Shown here: one piece after another, positions 21,453 through 34,223 of the stretch | Layout: each line of letters begins with the position of its first letter | How positions within the stretch are numbered: position 1 is the stretch's first letter | NCBI GenBank assembly: GCA_036971615.1 | Contig: JAYKKR010000002.1 | Location: forward strand, 248,001 to 312,000 | From: Amyloporia xantha | Taxonomy: Eukaryota; Basidiomycota; Agaricomycetes; Polyporales; Adustoporiaceae | Direction: 5' to 3' | Length of the DNA: 64,000 nt | The notes under the pieces: model-generated | The model's database searches: none | What the model was told of the DNA's origin: nothing | The model's input: the letters and a program-made list of their open reading frames with translations, nothing else | Made by a program: the position numbers and the translations under genes

Positions 21453-23359
21453 GAAAGTTTAGAACTCCCGGCATCGCTCCATGGCTGGAAATACATACCA
21501 CAGGCAGTCGCTACAGGCCTTAGCCCTATTAAGCGCATGTTCTGAAAGCAGATGCTGCAGGGCACGTGGATCATACGAGATAGAAGGGATGCTGCGCTCT
21601 TCCTGCTAATTAGCGAAGGTCGCTTTTTATACCGGGTGATAAAAGAGCTCGGGTGCGACCCGGGCTGAAAGCATTAAGAAGCATTGTCCCCACGTTCTGA
21701 CGGACAACCGAAGGGGCGCGTTGTATATAGTGATCAAAAATGCCTCCATTGTCTAAAAATGGTTCGGTTGGTCATCACCTAGACAGAACAAAAGACTGCA
21801 GGAACTGATTCGGTGGTGTGAAATGATGAGTCCGGTATGAAAATCGGCAAGTAGAGGGAGAACAATTACGAAGCAGACTGATACCCCGTATTCTGATTGT
21901 TCAGCGCGCGATATTGAATTCGGGGAATATAGTGGGATGAATTTCAGAATAAGAACAAAGGGATGCCATGTCGTGACCCGAAAAAACCTTCAATTATGTG
22001 AGACAAGAAGACAGACATTTGCAAAAGAGGAACGTCGCACCTCTCCCACCTTGACGAATGGGTCGGAAGAACATAAGCCCAGCTGCAGACTCAGGGTGTC
22101 GCGCCCGAGCTGAGCACGGAGTCTCTCAAAAGACTCTTGTGGAAACGATTGTCATCATAACTGAGGGAAAAGAATATCTTAGCAATTCCTTTATTAGCTC
22201 TGTGCATGCGCACGAACCCGACTGCCTACAAAGAAGCAGTTCCGTTGATTCTTTTGAAGCACTACCGCATCAGCAGAAATTACAGAGTCAAGCAAACGTT
22301 TCGACGTTGGTCCTGTGTCCCTTGTCAGATGACAGAAATTCGTAGAAAGAAGAGACAACGAACTTTTGGAACATCTCCAATCGGCCAGAAGATGTTTGGA
22401 TAGAGATCGACCTGGGTCCATAATTATAATCATTCTCATGGTAGCAGCGACGCTAATGCGACTAGTTTCGTTGTTATTTGACCAACCGGCAAGCCCATCA
22501 TATTCGCGATGCGACACAGCAGGCTTTTGACTCTCAATGATCGCTTCCCGGCGACTGCCGCGGGGACGATTCCTCGCCATTATATTCGTGAGCAAGTCAT
22601 GCTCATGACTGTTCGTCGTTGCTGATTGATGTTGGTAATGTTGGTAACGCAGTTTCGACAGGAGATATGTATAGAATGACTGAACAGCCTTGCGCCTGTA
22701 GCGCGTCGATGGTAGATATCAGCCGCGTATTAGTCTCTGTTGCCAAGCAGTAGTAAGCACAATCGTTCGGCTCTAATCTGTGAATCCATTGATCTACAGT
22801 GGCACAATAGTTATGTGCTCGCATATTTATTGTCTTGCTCTTGCTTGTGGGCAGCCGCGGACATCAAACTTCCTATCGTCGCCTATCTACATAATAGCAG
22901 TACCTTCCGGCATTTCCCCTTTCCGTCAGTCCCAGCCAAGACCGACGCCACTGCGGTGTAGATCATGTATACAAAGCCACATTCAATTGCAACCAGTGCT
23001 CATCGTGTCCCCCTGATTTACCGGTCCTAATCTGAGAGTACGCTCTAACAACATCAACATGCGCAAAATGCCTGGAGGCAGGAATTTCATCAGAGAACAA
23101 CCATCGTACGAAGATATCAAGAAACAACCTAAGACAATCACCGTACGTAGTGCTGCGGTCCAGTGTGCCATTTGATCTTACATTCATTGGCATCATAGTC
23201 TGCCGTTTCAAGTCATGACAGTGACTCGGTCAATAACCGCACGCGCGGGACTAACAGGTCACGGAATGACCGAACACTGGTATGTACTCGTTCCTCAATC
23301 GTTCCAATTTGGTGAGGGTCACTCATCCAATTTAGCATGATACGCCTACCGTGCCTCAA
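21453..23359. other. Long intergenic stretch, nothing firm
   Basis: Several frames of 60-130 codons exist on both strands. The longest (22595-22194, -) starts MARNRPRGSRREAI and contains NNNETS. None shows splice support or a motif I know. There is no tandem repeat. The right part includes the promoter of the SUN gene. Confidence 0.4.
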
Positions 23360-24490
23360 ATGGAGCCTGAAAATCTCGCAATGTCTACCGACACCCTGCA
23401 ATCGTATGGAATTCGGAGCTCATCCTCGCGTTTTATCACATCCAGAGACAGACCTCCTCTCCCCGAGCTCAGAACCACAGAATTGGTGTCATCTCCTACT
23501 GTGATTTCGGCTGATGGTCATGCGTCTGCCAATCCTGAAGGGGAGGTCCACGTACACCCATCACCTCCCATCGACCTACATTCTGCTGCAAATAGAGACT
23601 CTTCTACCTCACGGGGAGGTCTTTTGCATACGGCCATACAGGCTGCGACTCGTCTGGTCAAGCTACTTATGTGGCTCTACATATACGTTCTGTGTCCTAC
23701 CATCCTCGCTGCTCTCCTTATCTATGTCCTACGTTGCGGCTTCAATCACCCTTCCTCTTTCTTAATGGATAGGGAAGCGTGTATATCAAACAGGATGCTG
23801 CTCGAGGACGGAAGCTCCCGGTCCGAAATCGCACAAATATTGGATTACTCCTCCCCCAAGGTGCTGGAGGCCCACCTTCAATACCACGACTTCGCCAGTT
23901 ACGTGTCGGGTGGAAGACCCATCCCGTCACTAACGTCATCTACTCTTACAATCTCACAGCGAGTGGACGCTGTCCTCTTCAGACGAGTCGCGGGTCGACA
24001 CCATGCTGTTCCCAATCCTCCTGCAGCTGTACTTCATCCGGGTTTACATCCGGGCGGCTGCTGGCCAATGTCGGGATCATCTGGCCACATCGGTGTCCGA
24101 TTATCACAGCCTGTTCATATACGAAACATCACCATCGGTCATATTCCTTCATCGTTGTCACCCGATATCCGTTCTGCTCCGCGGTCCTTTGTGTTATGGG
24201 GTATATGGGCAGATTCTGTGGCCCCAGAGGAGTTGGCCGCTCTTGAAGAGTTGAATTTTACAACGCCACTTCTGTTTGATATCAGCGTTGATTCCGACTT
24301 TGTGTTATTCCCCTTGGCTCAGTTCGAGTACAACATCAGCTCACCAGAACATATACAGATATTTCAGATTATTTCACAATTCCAGCACCTGAAATTCGGA
24401 AGTATTGTCCTACAAATATTAAGCAATTGGGGTGCGGAACACTTTACTTGTCTATACAGGATCCGTGTACACGGGGAATTAGTACTATAA
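23360..24490 (+). CDS. SUN-domain nuclear envelope protein
   Basis: SUN proteins span the inner nuclear membrane and bind KASH partners in the perinuclear space. They link chromatin or the spindle pole body to the cytoskeleton. This gene is a single exon of 376 residues, starting at the ATG at 23360. Residues 1-100 are Ser/Pro-rich and probably nucleoplasmic. One membrane helix (LLMWLYIYVLCPTILAALL) lies at about 102-125. The C-terminal half is a SUN domain: GCWPMSGSSGHIGVRLSQ, then NITIGHIP, RSFVLWGIW, FEYN, and WGAEHFTCLYRIRVHGE at the end. The region between membrane and SUN domain is short, so there is little coiled coil. Lack of introns is unusual among its neighbours and could reflect retroposition, but the domain looks intact. 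Confidence 0.88.
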   Translation: MEPENLAMSTDTLQSYGIRSSSSRFITSRDRPPLPELRTTELVSSPTVISADGHASANPEGEVHVHPSPPIDLHSAANRDSSTSRGGLLHTAIQAATRLVKLLMWLYIYVLCPTILAALLIYVLRCGFNHPSSFLMDREACISNRMLLEDGSSRSEIAQILDYSSPKVLEAHLQYHDFASYVSGGRPIPSLTSSTLTISQRVDAVLFRRVAGRHHAVPNPPAAVLHPGLHPGGCWPMSGSSGHIGVRLSQPVHIRNITIGHIPSSLSPDIRSAPRSFVLWGIWADSVAPEELAALEELNFTTPLLFDISVDSDFVLFPLAQFEYNISSPEHIQIFQIISQFQHLKFGSIVLQILSNWGAEHFTCLYRIRVHGELVL

Positions 24491-24715
24491 GCGTTTTGGG
24501 ATGCACCAGGATAAACTCCCCGACTCTATAGCTTAATCGCGAAAATGTATGCACAGCCACATACGAGTACTTCTTAGCATGTACGTAGACATACTACCGG
24601 GGAATTCAGTCGCAATCACTCGGTTATGTATAACTGGAACACTTTCCATCCTATGGGACAGTCGCCCTGACTACCACATGTCCGTGCGGAATGACCTCGC
24701 AGTTTGCGATTTGTA

Positions 24716-25597
24716 ATGGTGCCTGTTTCGCTGCATACGCGCACATACGGTGCTTTAGTTCTTCTTTCGCAACATGCCAACGTCCGGCACTTCCATATAG
24801 TCGGCAGGCCTTCGAACAGCGAAGAACAGCTCAGACAATGTCTTCGGTGTCCACAATGGGTTCTCCAAGCTTGCATTGTGCATTTCGACTCCGAGTGGCT
24901 CGGCTACGAGTCTATAAAAGTCGTGTGTGGACATAAGCCTCGCTCCATCTCCGTTTTATCCCACCCTCCTCCTCTGCGCGACGCGATGCAATTGATTTCG
25001 ACTTTTCTAGAATTCGCGAAGGACAGGCTCGGGGCGTTTGCAGCGCCTACTGGAGCACCACTGGCACAGTGAGTCGAACCGATGCGGGACTTTTTATGTG
25101 GTGACACTCACAGCTCATGACCATATAGAGAAACAAAGATCTTGCTTGCATGTGCTGTCGATGACCTTAAAGTTGTGGATGAGGACATGGTGTTCCAAGC
25201 TGACAGCGGTGAACGTGCGTCCGCTCGGCTCGTCTTTGCGCAACTGCCTAACAAAATGCGTGAGTTCTGCAATAATTCATAACAGATTTAGATATGTTCA
25301 TCCTCAACCACTTCATCAGATTGCATAGTCATCCAATGGGAATCTGCCCCGATCGGTATATTCCACGAAATGCTAATCCCTGGGAAATCGGCGGTGGTCA
25401 GCTGCGAGGTAGGAATCAATGCTTATCGATAGCATTGTGTCAAGACTAACTTCTGGTGAAATGGTATATCAGCCACTCCTGGCAGTACGCTGGTACGCGT
25501 CGGACAGATGGTGGCAGGCCAAACTTCCCAACAACGAGACATTCTGGCTGCTTCTCCAGTGTTTCGAGCGCAGCACTGCGATAGGTCGGATCCGTGA
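24716..25597 (+). CDS. Unknown four-exon protein
   Basis: Exons 24716-25068, 25129-25259, 25286-25408 and 25473-25597 join in phase and give 243 residues. Recognisable coding character includes EEQLRQCLRCPQWVLQACI, LLACAVDDLKVVDEDMVF, FILNHFIRLHSHPMGICPD and NPWEIGGGQLR. No known domain. The second intron would be only 26 nt, unusually short. The last exon is uncertain: another frame stays open to 25789 and would end in a hydrophobic segment (YIDLVILFAAILAF), but joining it breaks phase at the visible donor. The start is the first in-frame ATG. Confidence 0.45.
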
Positions 25598-26257
25598 CCA
25601 TGCATGGTCCAACCAAATGAGGGCACTCACCGACAGATTTTCGGGCTTGTTCAATCACACAGCTGAAAACGATGTTCAAGTTTACGGTGGTTCCTTCACG
25701 GTCAGCTACAAATCACTGTACAATTATATTGACTTGGTTATACTTTTTGCGGCCATTCTTGCATTTTCTACTTGTATTCCACGTGAATAGTGCGTGATAA
25801 AGTCTGTGTCTTATCATAGTTGCGTATGGTAGACTGTAGTATGTACTCACTGTCGTCAACGTCGGCTGTTGAGCCATAACTCGACTCTACATACACGGCT
25901 GACAATAACGGCGACCGAGTTGGGGCTGTATGTTCCACATGTACAAGTGATTATGTTGTATGAAATATCTCCTTCTGTGCGCATATATCGCAGCAGGTGC
26001 ACGATGAGAAGATCTATATATAGACACGTACACAGCAAGGCACGTCTGTCATGTGATCAAAGCGCGCCCCGTGTCGCCGGGACCGGTACCTTCTGATATC
26101 AATAACCTTTCGATCGCAGACAAACCAAGACATTGACCATTGTGGTACTAATTGAGCTGTTGACTTGCCGCTAGTTTATAATGCCACTCCAGCTTCCGCT
26201 AGCTACTTCTGCCAGTTATATTTCATTCTTCCTTGCTTCCCGACAAGTGCTGCAGAC
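25598..26257. other. Intergenic, nothing recognised
   Basis: It contains the alternative open tail of the preceding gene (to 25789) and then AT-rich sequence upstream of the long gene starting at 26258. No repeat, RNA gene or motif seen. Confidence 0.45.
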
Positions 26258-29200
26258 ATGTCGCCATCCGCTGAGAGTCCCACTGCGGTCTTGCCCAGTC
26301 AGAATGCGCAACTTCCCTTTGACCAACAGGCCAGCGCGTGCGCCACTCACAACGCAGATGAAGATGTAGACATGGCTGATAGTGGCTTGGGAATTTTGCC
26401 TGCCTCAGATCCTGGAGTTACTCAGTCAGACAGCGCCAGGAAGCAACCAGGCGAAGAGTCGAGGAAGCGGCATCGGTCCCTCTCTCCGCCAGATGTAACA
26501 GAATCCAGTATGTATTAATTTTATGGAGTGCGTAGCGCGCTGATTGACATTATCACTATCGCACTCTGCTCTGTTATGGCCACGGATCCCGAGGGCCGTG
26601 CACAGTCAGAGTCTCCACATGTTTTGCGTGCGGATCGGTCTATTCATATGCACTCCAAGCATTTATCTCAGAAGCCGCTGCCTAAGCGGAGGAAGCACGA
26701 CGGGAAAGAGTCGCCAACTTGTATCGATACTACAAGTAGCGATCACGTTGTCGTTTCTGATGAGTTGGACAACACTGATCGAGAGGCCTTAGAAGGCGAA
26801 GCGCGGAATAGTAAGCTATCAATCTTTCCTTTGAGCGTCTTTGTTCATTAATCACCATAGTTGCGTCAACCGTAACTACCGCCAACCACAACCCACAGCA
26901 GCTCGCATCTGATTCGGTACCGGGATCGGTGCCTAATGATTCCATTGAACATGTGGCTGCACTTGGTAACGAAGAGCACGAACGTCTTGAAGCGCCGACC
27001 GACCACGGCACAAGTCATTTCGATCCAGATTCGATGCAGCGGCTCTCGCTGCCAATCCCCTCTGAGCTTCAGGGTCATGCAAAACACGAGGATGAAAACA
27101 AAGGTAACATTTTCCAGCTACTTTTTTAATTACTAACCGCTTCTTCTACGCATTTCTAGGTGTCTCTATTGTCTCCAGAAATGACAATGGACTTGGTGCT
27201 ATCGACGTACTATACAGGCCCTCCAACGATGCTGAAGAAATGCCGCCTGTGGCTTCGGAGGCTGGTAAGGAGCGTATTCCAAATAGTTCTTGCTTTAATT
27301 AATTTATCTATCTTTTCTGCGTGTCGCGTTCCTCATTGCAAGTAATCGACGGTCACAAGAAGGAAGGATGTGCGGCTTCAGATGGTGCATCAGGATGTAT
27401 ACCAACATGATCCATGAAAACACTCATTGTCACATGAAGTTTTGCTAGTGACTTCTCCTCCCTTAATGGATGAGACTCCGACGGATGTATCCGGTACGAT
27501 CCCAGAAAGAACTACATCACCTGAACATCATCCAGAACGTTAGTGTTGAGTTGTATGCAGTGGACCCTGGTCGCTGACTAATGGGCTTCAGAAGCGGTGT
27601 CAAGTTTCCCCGATGTGGAGATGTCTCCGGATCCAACTCGCCTTAATCGGAGGGCCCGTAGTGTCGCAGCCCAAGTCCCCCCATCTAGGGACACGACTCA
27701 TGATAGTGGCCGTGATACGCTAGAGGACTCACAGGTCGATGAAATTGGCCCGAAATTGGCCCATCCGAACTTCACTAGTTTCCTGGAGGCCACAGCTGAA
27801 TACCCTCAGTGCAACGACAACGATGGTGCCAAGAAGGCCAGTTTCCCGCTCAACCAGTCCCATCCCAAAGAAAATGGCGGCGAATATGAACACACGAGCA
27901 TCGCACTAGGACAGGCGCTGATATCCGAAGAGAATGCCCACTTACGCAGCTATCAAGACCAAGAAGCCAGTATGTACGAAAGTTGGACAGGGTTCTCGTT
28001 ACCTTTCAGCGCTGGTGCTGTGTCCTCGGATACCTCGCTAGATCTCGCTATGATGTCTCATGCGGGCGGCGAACCACCGATGCAGACCGCACCACTGCCC
28101 CAGGCGTTGCCTGTGCACTCATTGTCAGCAATTCATAATCTGTTGGCGGCTTCGTCGGCCTCCATACCACCTGTGGCGATTGTCGATCCAGCCGGTCTCA
28201 TCTCGACTGATATTCTCGATCGAGATACACAAATAACCAGCTTTCCGGAGGAACCGGGCCTCACGAACCCTCCACCAGCACAGGGAAAGCTCGCCCATTT
28301 CACATATGCATCACGGGCAGGCGTCGATTCGTCGCTCAATGACCCAAGCAAATCGATCAACTATTTCCAGACGGAAGTGAATGCGACAACAATTTCTAGA
28401 CAACGGTTGAATAACACTGCGATGGATGGACTGGCCATGGGCAGTGTTGTCGAGAAGCCTGCAGTACTCTATCCGGAGTGGGCCGAACCACAAGTCAACG
28501 GTGAAACAGTCTGGTCACTCGACCCTGTGAAATCTTTTCCACATCTGCCGGAATTCGCTCAGGAATCCATATGTGCGATAAGGATGGGTGAGAACTCAGA
28601 AATCCAAGACCTACAGTCACAAGCCCACGATGCTCGTCTGCAAGTCTCCGAAACCTCAGACATCATGGACGTGGAGCCTATGGCCGGGACCCCGCAGCCG
28701 CTGTCAGCGAATGAAACTTCGTCTGGGTTCTCCGGCCGATCACCATATGTGGGTCATCACATTAGAAAAGTGACGCTCGGGAGTCCATTTGCATCTTCAG
28801 CTATAACAGATTCGGGGGATGACAAGGGAGTCGCTGGGCCACTATTACAGGATGTCGGTGATCATAGGAATTCAGAATTCGGAGTGAATAGCTCCGGCGA
28901 AACTGTCAGCGGCTGGACCATGAGTGGACAATCATATGAACAGTGGGCTGGGTTCGAAGACCCTGAGGATATACTGGGCGCGGGAATTATCGACAGAATC
29001 GCTGAGGCTCAAGCTGATACAGATTTAACACCACAATGGCGGGCGCAGCAAGAATGGACAACATTCCCAATACCCGTGGATTTCGGCAACGAGCCTGTCG
29101 GTGCTGGACGCATCGGGAACACGACCGGCACCGGAGATGTAGCCACACACTCTCAGCTCGAGGGAGGGCAAATACGAGAAGTACAGACAGACTCCGCATC

Positions 29201-31545
29201 ACCCAATGGTTTACGAGGGACACAGATGGACATCGATGACTATGGTGAAGCAAGTCTCATTGGTAGGCAAGGATTCAATGCGGGCGTAAGTCCGATCACA
29301 TCAGCACCAGAATATGAAGACTGGTTAGACTACAATCTCCCTACGGCCATGGATAGGAACATCTATGTGACTGCTGACCCCTCCGCCGCTTGTCCCGGGG
29401 TCGTCTACGTGAACGGCAGCGTATCCCAGCTCGGAGCTGAACGAGAGTATCAGGAGTGGAGTGGCTTCACCCATGGAACCAAGATGGATATTGATCATGC
29501 CGGCGTGATGCACTCCATCGACTCATCTATGAGAGAGGGCATCGCTCAGGAGAATGGGCGGTACAAAGGATGGTCAGCCTTTGACGAGGACATAGAAATG
29601 TCAACCCATCCTGCCGACACGACCAAGGTCAACAATCCCAGCGTTGAGGAAACGGAAAGAAACCCCCGTGCTTCACTCGAACCAAGGCAAACGTATCTAA
29701 CTTGGGCAGGATTCCGATTTGATCCTGTCAGGGATCGACAGAACAGCAGCGCTTGGATTGATATTGATCCTATAAACCGCTTGCAAGACAGAACGGGCCA
29801 AGTTGGCGGGCCAACGGATGACACAAACGGTGGAACTGACAACCAAGCCTCCCAGGGGCACGCAAATTGGGCAGGTTTTACTTTCACACTAGTAAACAAT
29901 GATGGACTGGCGACGGAAACGAACGCACACCCAGCTGAATCACGCGACAACGATGCTTCGTCGGAAATAGGTGAACTAAATCAAAGCGAGCAAGTGCAAT
30001 CATATCAAGAATGGGCAGGCTTTTCGCTTGCGACCGGGCACGTATTGGTCAATAATGATTTTCAGGCTGCAGCCACTGTATCAGATCCAGGGCCCTCTAC
30101 CCCTCGCCTGGGCAACGTCTCGCCAGAACGGGATGATATGGATATTGACCAGGACTCAGACCAACAGACATCTGTCACGCGCGATATGATGAGGAACCGT
30201 CACACCGCTCAGCATAGCCGACCCTGTGCCACAAATCTGATCGAGACAGACACACTTGATCATGGGGAGCAAGAATTGGTATGGTATCCATCTTGTCAGT
30301 CTGATGGCGCGCTCATCCTTTTCGTCATCCATCAACGACAACAGGACAAGTTGATATCAGACTGGGCTGCTGCCCCCTCGGTGGGACTTGTATTATTCTA
30401 TGGTAAATGATATGGCCACTCATTTTTCTCTTGTAGAATGCCGTCGCTACAAAGAGAGATCTCAAGACTATCCTCTTGGTAATCTTGGAACGTCTGAAAC
30501 AGTCCGCGGCACCGTCTCCCGGTCAAGCCTCGGGCCCTCAGCCTTCGGCCATGTACCCTCGCAATCGACAATATGTCGATGGTAGACATCGTATACGGTG
30601 TGACGTACAGCACCGTGATATCAAGGTTCTCGAATTACAGGTCAGAGTCACACTCGCCGTCATTCATGAGCTAATGGATAGCTTCAGGCGCAAGTTCGTA
30701 TACACGCGAGTTATTTGATGGGGCGTGAATTCCTCAGTAGTCCGATTTCAGTCGCTACTGTTGTTGAGGTTGAAGATTTTGGACGCAATGAGCATCAAGG
30801 GCCAACCACTGAAGATTTTCGTGTCGACTTGATTGGGCCGTTGACCTCTAAGTGGAACAAACAGGCGGGTGTCATTTTTGCTGACGACTTTGTAGCCACT
30901 GGATGGTCGGACTGCGATGATAAGAGACGTGTTCGAGAAGTATTTGGAGCACACTTGGTTACATTGCGGTCGCAATATCAAAAGCAGCAACGTGGTGACG
31001 CGGAACGTCCTGGAGAAGAAATCGAAAAGTTCCAGGATGAGAAGCGAGCACATCGGCAAAAAACCGTAAGTTGATACATCCAAAAAAGTAATTGTCTGAC
31101 CTTTGCAATCCTTTATCAGCTGCGGGATCGTCGAAAGCATGCTAGCGAATCACACGAACACTTGGTACATTTCCTCCCGGTCTGGAAGACGATACCGTAC
31201 ACCGCTATGAGCGGGGATGAGTCCGATCACTCTGAAAATCCCACAAGATATCGCACAACCCGATTGCCTTGGCGCTCGAGAGAGGCAGAGACTTGGTTGC
31301 AAGCCCAGGATGCTGTCCATATGTGGACACGATACGATGCTAACGACAAACCTCGACGCGGAATGTTTCCTCGATATCGGATACGGGGTTCACGAAGAAG
31401 CGAGCGCCACGGAGCACCGGTGCCAGGTCTTCCTCGTAACTTCTACGACAGCGAATTCTTGAGAAAGCTGAAGCCTGATGAGGAAGTCATGCTCGATATA
31501 CAGCCAGCTATTGATCTGTCTTTGACTGCTACAGTCCAGGAGTAA
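26258..31545 (+). CDS. Very long disordered protein with repeated W-[AST]-G-F motif and a C-terminal DESDH-type region
   Basis: The first exons, 26258-26507, 26610-26810, 26861-27103 and 27160-27264, are followed by short ones to 27545. Then come 27592-30278, 30437-30640, 30688-31065 and 31120-31545. All joins I could test keep phase. The 5' introns are all phase 1; the 3' ones are phase 0. The N-terminal two thirds is acidic and low in hydrophobics. It repeats a motif like YxxWAGF about ten times (YESWTGF, YEQWAGF, YQEWSGF, YLTWAGF, HANWAGF, YQEWAGF), often near MDID. The last ~330 residues belong to a family seen in mushroom genomes with MSGDESDH, WRSREAETWL and PVPGLPRNFYDSEF. That family's role is unknown to me. 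The 30278/30437 join could be wrong, making two genes. Function not assigned. Confidence 0.6.
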
Positions 31546-32499
31546 GTAACGTCAACTCAGCCTATTTTTGGTAGTTCTGATGAGAGTGTCTTCAGCATCG
31601 TGCGTCGGTTCAAAGATATCAGGGACCGCCATTCGCGCCCTCATCCCCGACCGGGAGACTAGTGGTGGTTATGCTTTTCTTATGATGGCGACCCGCAATA
31701 CTCGTTATTTCATACAATACTCACTTTCACTGGAATGTTTTACCAAATCTGTCATTACTTATAGGCGGGACTCGGAGTCATGGGCAGTTCATGGCAGGCA
31801 GCCATACATTAAGAATATTATACCTAGATGATTGAGTTATTCAATGAAAGCAAATGATTTCATACTGAGACCAAGATGTTCTACCCCAAAATTAGGGCGA
31901 AAAGGTTTGCATGATCCGCCGCCGACATAATAGGAAAAGGACTGAAATACCGCTCTTAACCTGCAACAGAGTGATCAATCCTCGAGTGGCTGCATAGGTC
32001 CATTTGTGTCGACGTAACATGGCCGCTAGGAATGGAAATAAAGCTCAGAATCAAGCCTGACAGAATCCTCGAGCCTGCGGTATAGTAACTGACCTCATGC
32101 CCCTTCGTCGTTGCCGGATGTTTCCTCTGCTTGCGATATGACCTCGGACCCAGCGAGAGGTCCACAGAGGCAACATGGTGACTCCGTCTCGACAGAAAGG
32201 TGAAGCCTCCTGGTGGAACCAGATGCGGGACATCGACTCACGAGCCAGTCTCATTCGAGAGACCTCGCTTGTGTTGGGTGGCATTCGGCATGCAGACCGT
32301 GTTGGGTCCTGGTATCGGCGGAGGTTTCTCTGACTGCAGACTTTGCAAAGTTTTCGGAAAGGTCATTTGACTTTTGGTACATGTATCTATAGCCTGTACG
32401 AAAGTTTTGGGCCGAGAACGACTCGCAAACGTCAGAAAATAATACACCTATACCCTGTGTAGCGCGGGTGGCTGGTGTAGCGCGTTCGGATTCAGCCGT
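31546..32499. other. Intergenic, nothing recognised
   Basis: Short frames on both strands only. No repeat structure or motif. The right side grades into the TyrRS relic. Confidence 0.45.
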
Positions 32500-34223
32500 G
32501 TCCGAACAGCCTAAGGAGGTGCGCACCTCCTTGGTGTCTGATATAACGAGGTGCGAATTGTCTCTATATTTCGCCAACAGCTGGCTGACCGCTTGCAAGA
32601 CCTGAGCAACTCCAAGCAGAAATTAGACGAGAACGACAAGTTGCCTACGCAGGGGTCGACCCCACTGCGATGTTTCTCCACGATGGTCATCTTCTGCCGC
32701 TGCTTTGCCTGCTCCATTTCCAGCTGCGAGGGCACCACATAATACCTCTGGTACGAAACTCTATTGCTAGAGCATGTGCGACCGTACATCTACTTGTCAG
32801 ATAGGAGACGCTACTGGTCTCATAGGATATCCCTCAGGTCGCTCTGCGGAACGACCACTCTTCTAACGATCCTTCGTCGAGGGAAATGTCAAAGCCTTGA
32901 CCGCCGGAATACAGCAGTTCTTTGCCAGAGCTATGACGTATGGAGCGACAGACTCCCGCCCTCCGCAACGCTGATTCCCCAGCCGGACGTTCGGAACATT
33001 CTGGATTGGCTAGAGTACGTGGGTCTGCTAGAGTTCCTAAGGAGAGTGGGCATACATAGCCGAGTGAACACCATGATGGCAAGGGATAGGTGGGTACCCG
33101 TTCCGTCGGGAGCTTGTGTTGGTCTCAATTTCTCATGCCCGCCAGTGTTCGTGCCCGTCTTGAAACCCAGCAAGGCATCTCCTTCACAGAATTCACCTAC
33201 CAGCTCCTCCAGTCATACGATTTCATCACTCTGCACCAAACTGCAGGGTGCAACATACAAATAGGCGGATCCGATCAATGGTGCATCATCGTGGCCGGCA
33301 TAGATCTCATCAACCGGGTGAACGCGATGGCCACCACTGAGGAGCGTCCGGAGAAGGGCTTCGGGATTGTCACGTCATTGCTGACGACAGCATCGGGAGA
33401 GAAGCTCGGCAAAAGTGCCGGAAATGCAGTGTCTCTGGACGAGCGAGTCACGAACGTCTTCGACTTCTATCAAGTCGGTGGGGAATCTGTGTTCCGATAC
33501 GGAACTAGCACTGAACGCCCATTTGCGCGCAGTTCTTCCTCAGAACACTGGATGCAGACGTTGGCCGATATCTCAAGATGTTCACCTTATTACCACTGCC
33601 AGAAATCGACTCGGTCCTGGAGACCCACTCCGCGAGTATCTCCGCAATTTGTCGTACGTTCTGCGCTGATTGTCTGCCTATCTTTAGCGCAGCCCAGAGA
33701 AGAGAACGGGGCAGTGACTTCTAGCTGCGGAGGCGATTGAGCTAGTGCATGGCAGTGCGTCCTGATCGCTTCCCTGTCTCGTTCATACATGCTCACTTCT
33801 ATGCGATCAGGCAGAGGATGGCGTTCGCCGTGCCCGCACCGCAACATCGGTGCTCTTCGACAATGATATCGCAACAATCAATGCCGATGGGCTCGTTGAC
33901 GCGTTGCCAGGGCTTCCGTTCTTTCACACCTGCGGAGAGACGGAGCTGTTCAGCACTCCGCTGTCAAAACTGGCCGTTCGCTTCCAACTTGCGGCCTCTA
34001 ATAGTGAGTGCGTATCGCCGCTCTTCCTAGCCGTCTGACTCAGTCATTGAACCACTCCCATAGGCGTGGCCCGTCAACTCGTTTCTACCAAGGGGCTGTA
34101 CATCAACAACCGCGCAGTGACGCACCCACACCAAAAGTTGGTTCCCAGCGATCTCATAGATGGCTGAGTAGCGATCTTCCGCGCGCGTTTAAACAAAAGC
34201 AGGCAGTGGCGGTCCTGACCTGA
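32500..34223 (+). pseudogene. Mitochondrial tyrosyl-tRNA synthetase pseudogene
   Basis: Class I TyrRS segments occur in order. VAYAGVDPTA with LHDGHLLPL (the HIGH region, about 32640-32700) comes first, then ATGLIGYPSGR with a stop after AERPLF (about 32860), and AGIQQFFARAMT. RVGIHSRVNTMMARD, GISFTEFTYQLLQSYDF and IQIGGSDQW (about 33270) follow. LLTTASGEKLGKSAGNAV (KMSKS-like, about 33400), [19 protein letters not shown] and ELFSTPLSKLAVRF come next. The RNA-binding end, QLVSTKGLYINNRAV, has a stop after DLIDG (about 34170). An earlier in-frame TAG lies at about 32625. Exon borders in the catalytic centre remain usable, so this is a fairly young relic of the MSY1-type gene. The Gly after GGSDQW is replaced by Cys. 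Confidence 0.8.

Noticed and set aside
22194..22595. Minus-strand 133-codon frame as a gene
   Set aside because: No splice partner, no domain, and several frames of similar length overlap it; coding not supported.
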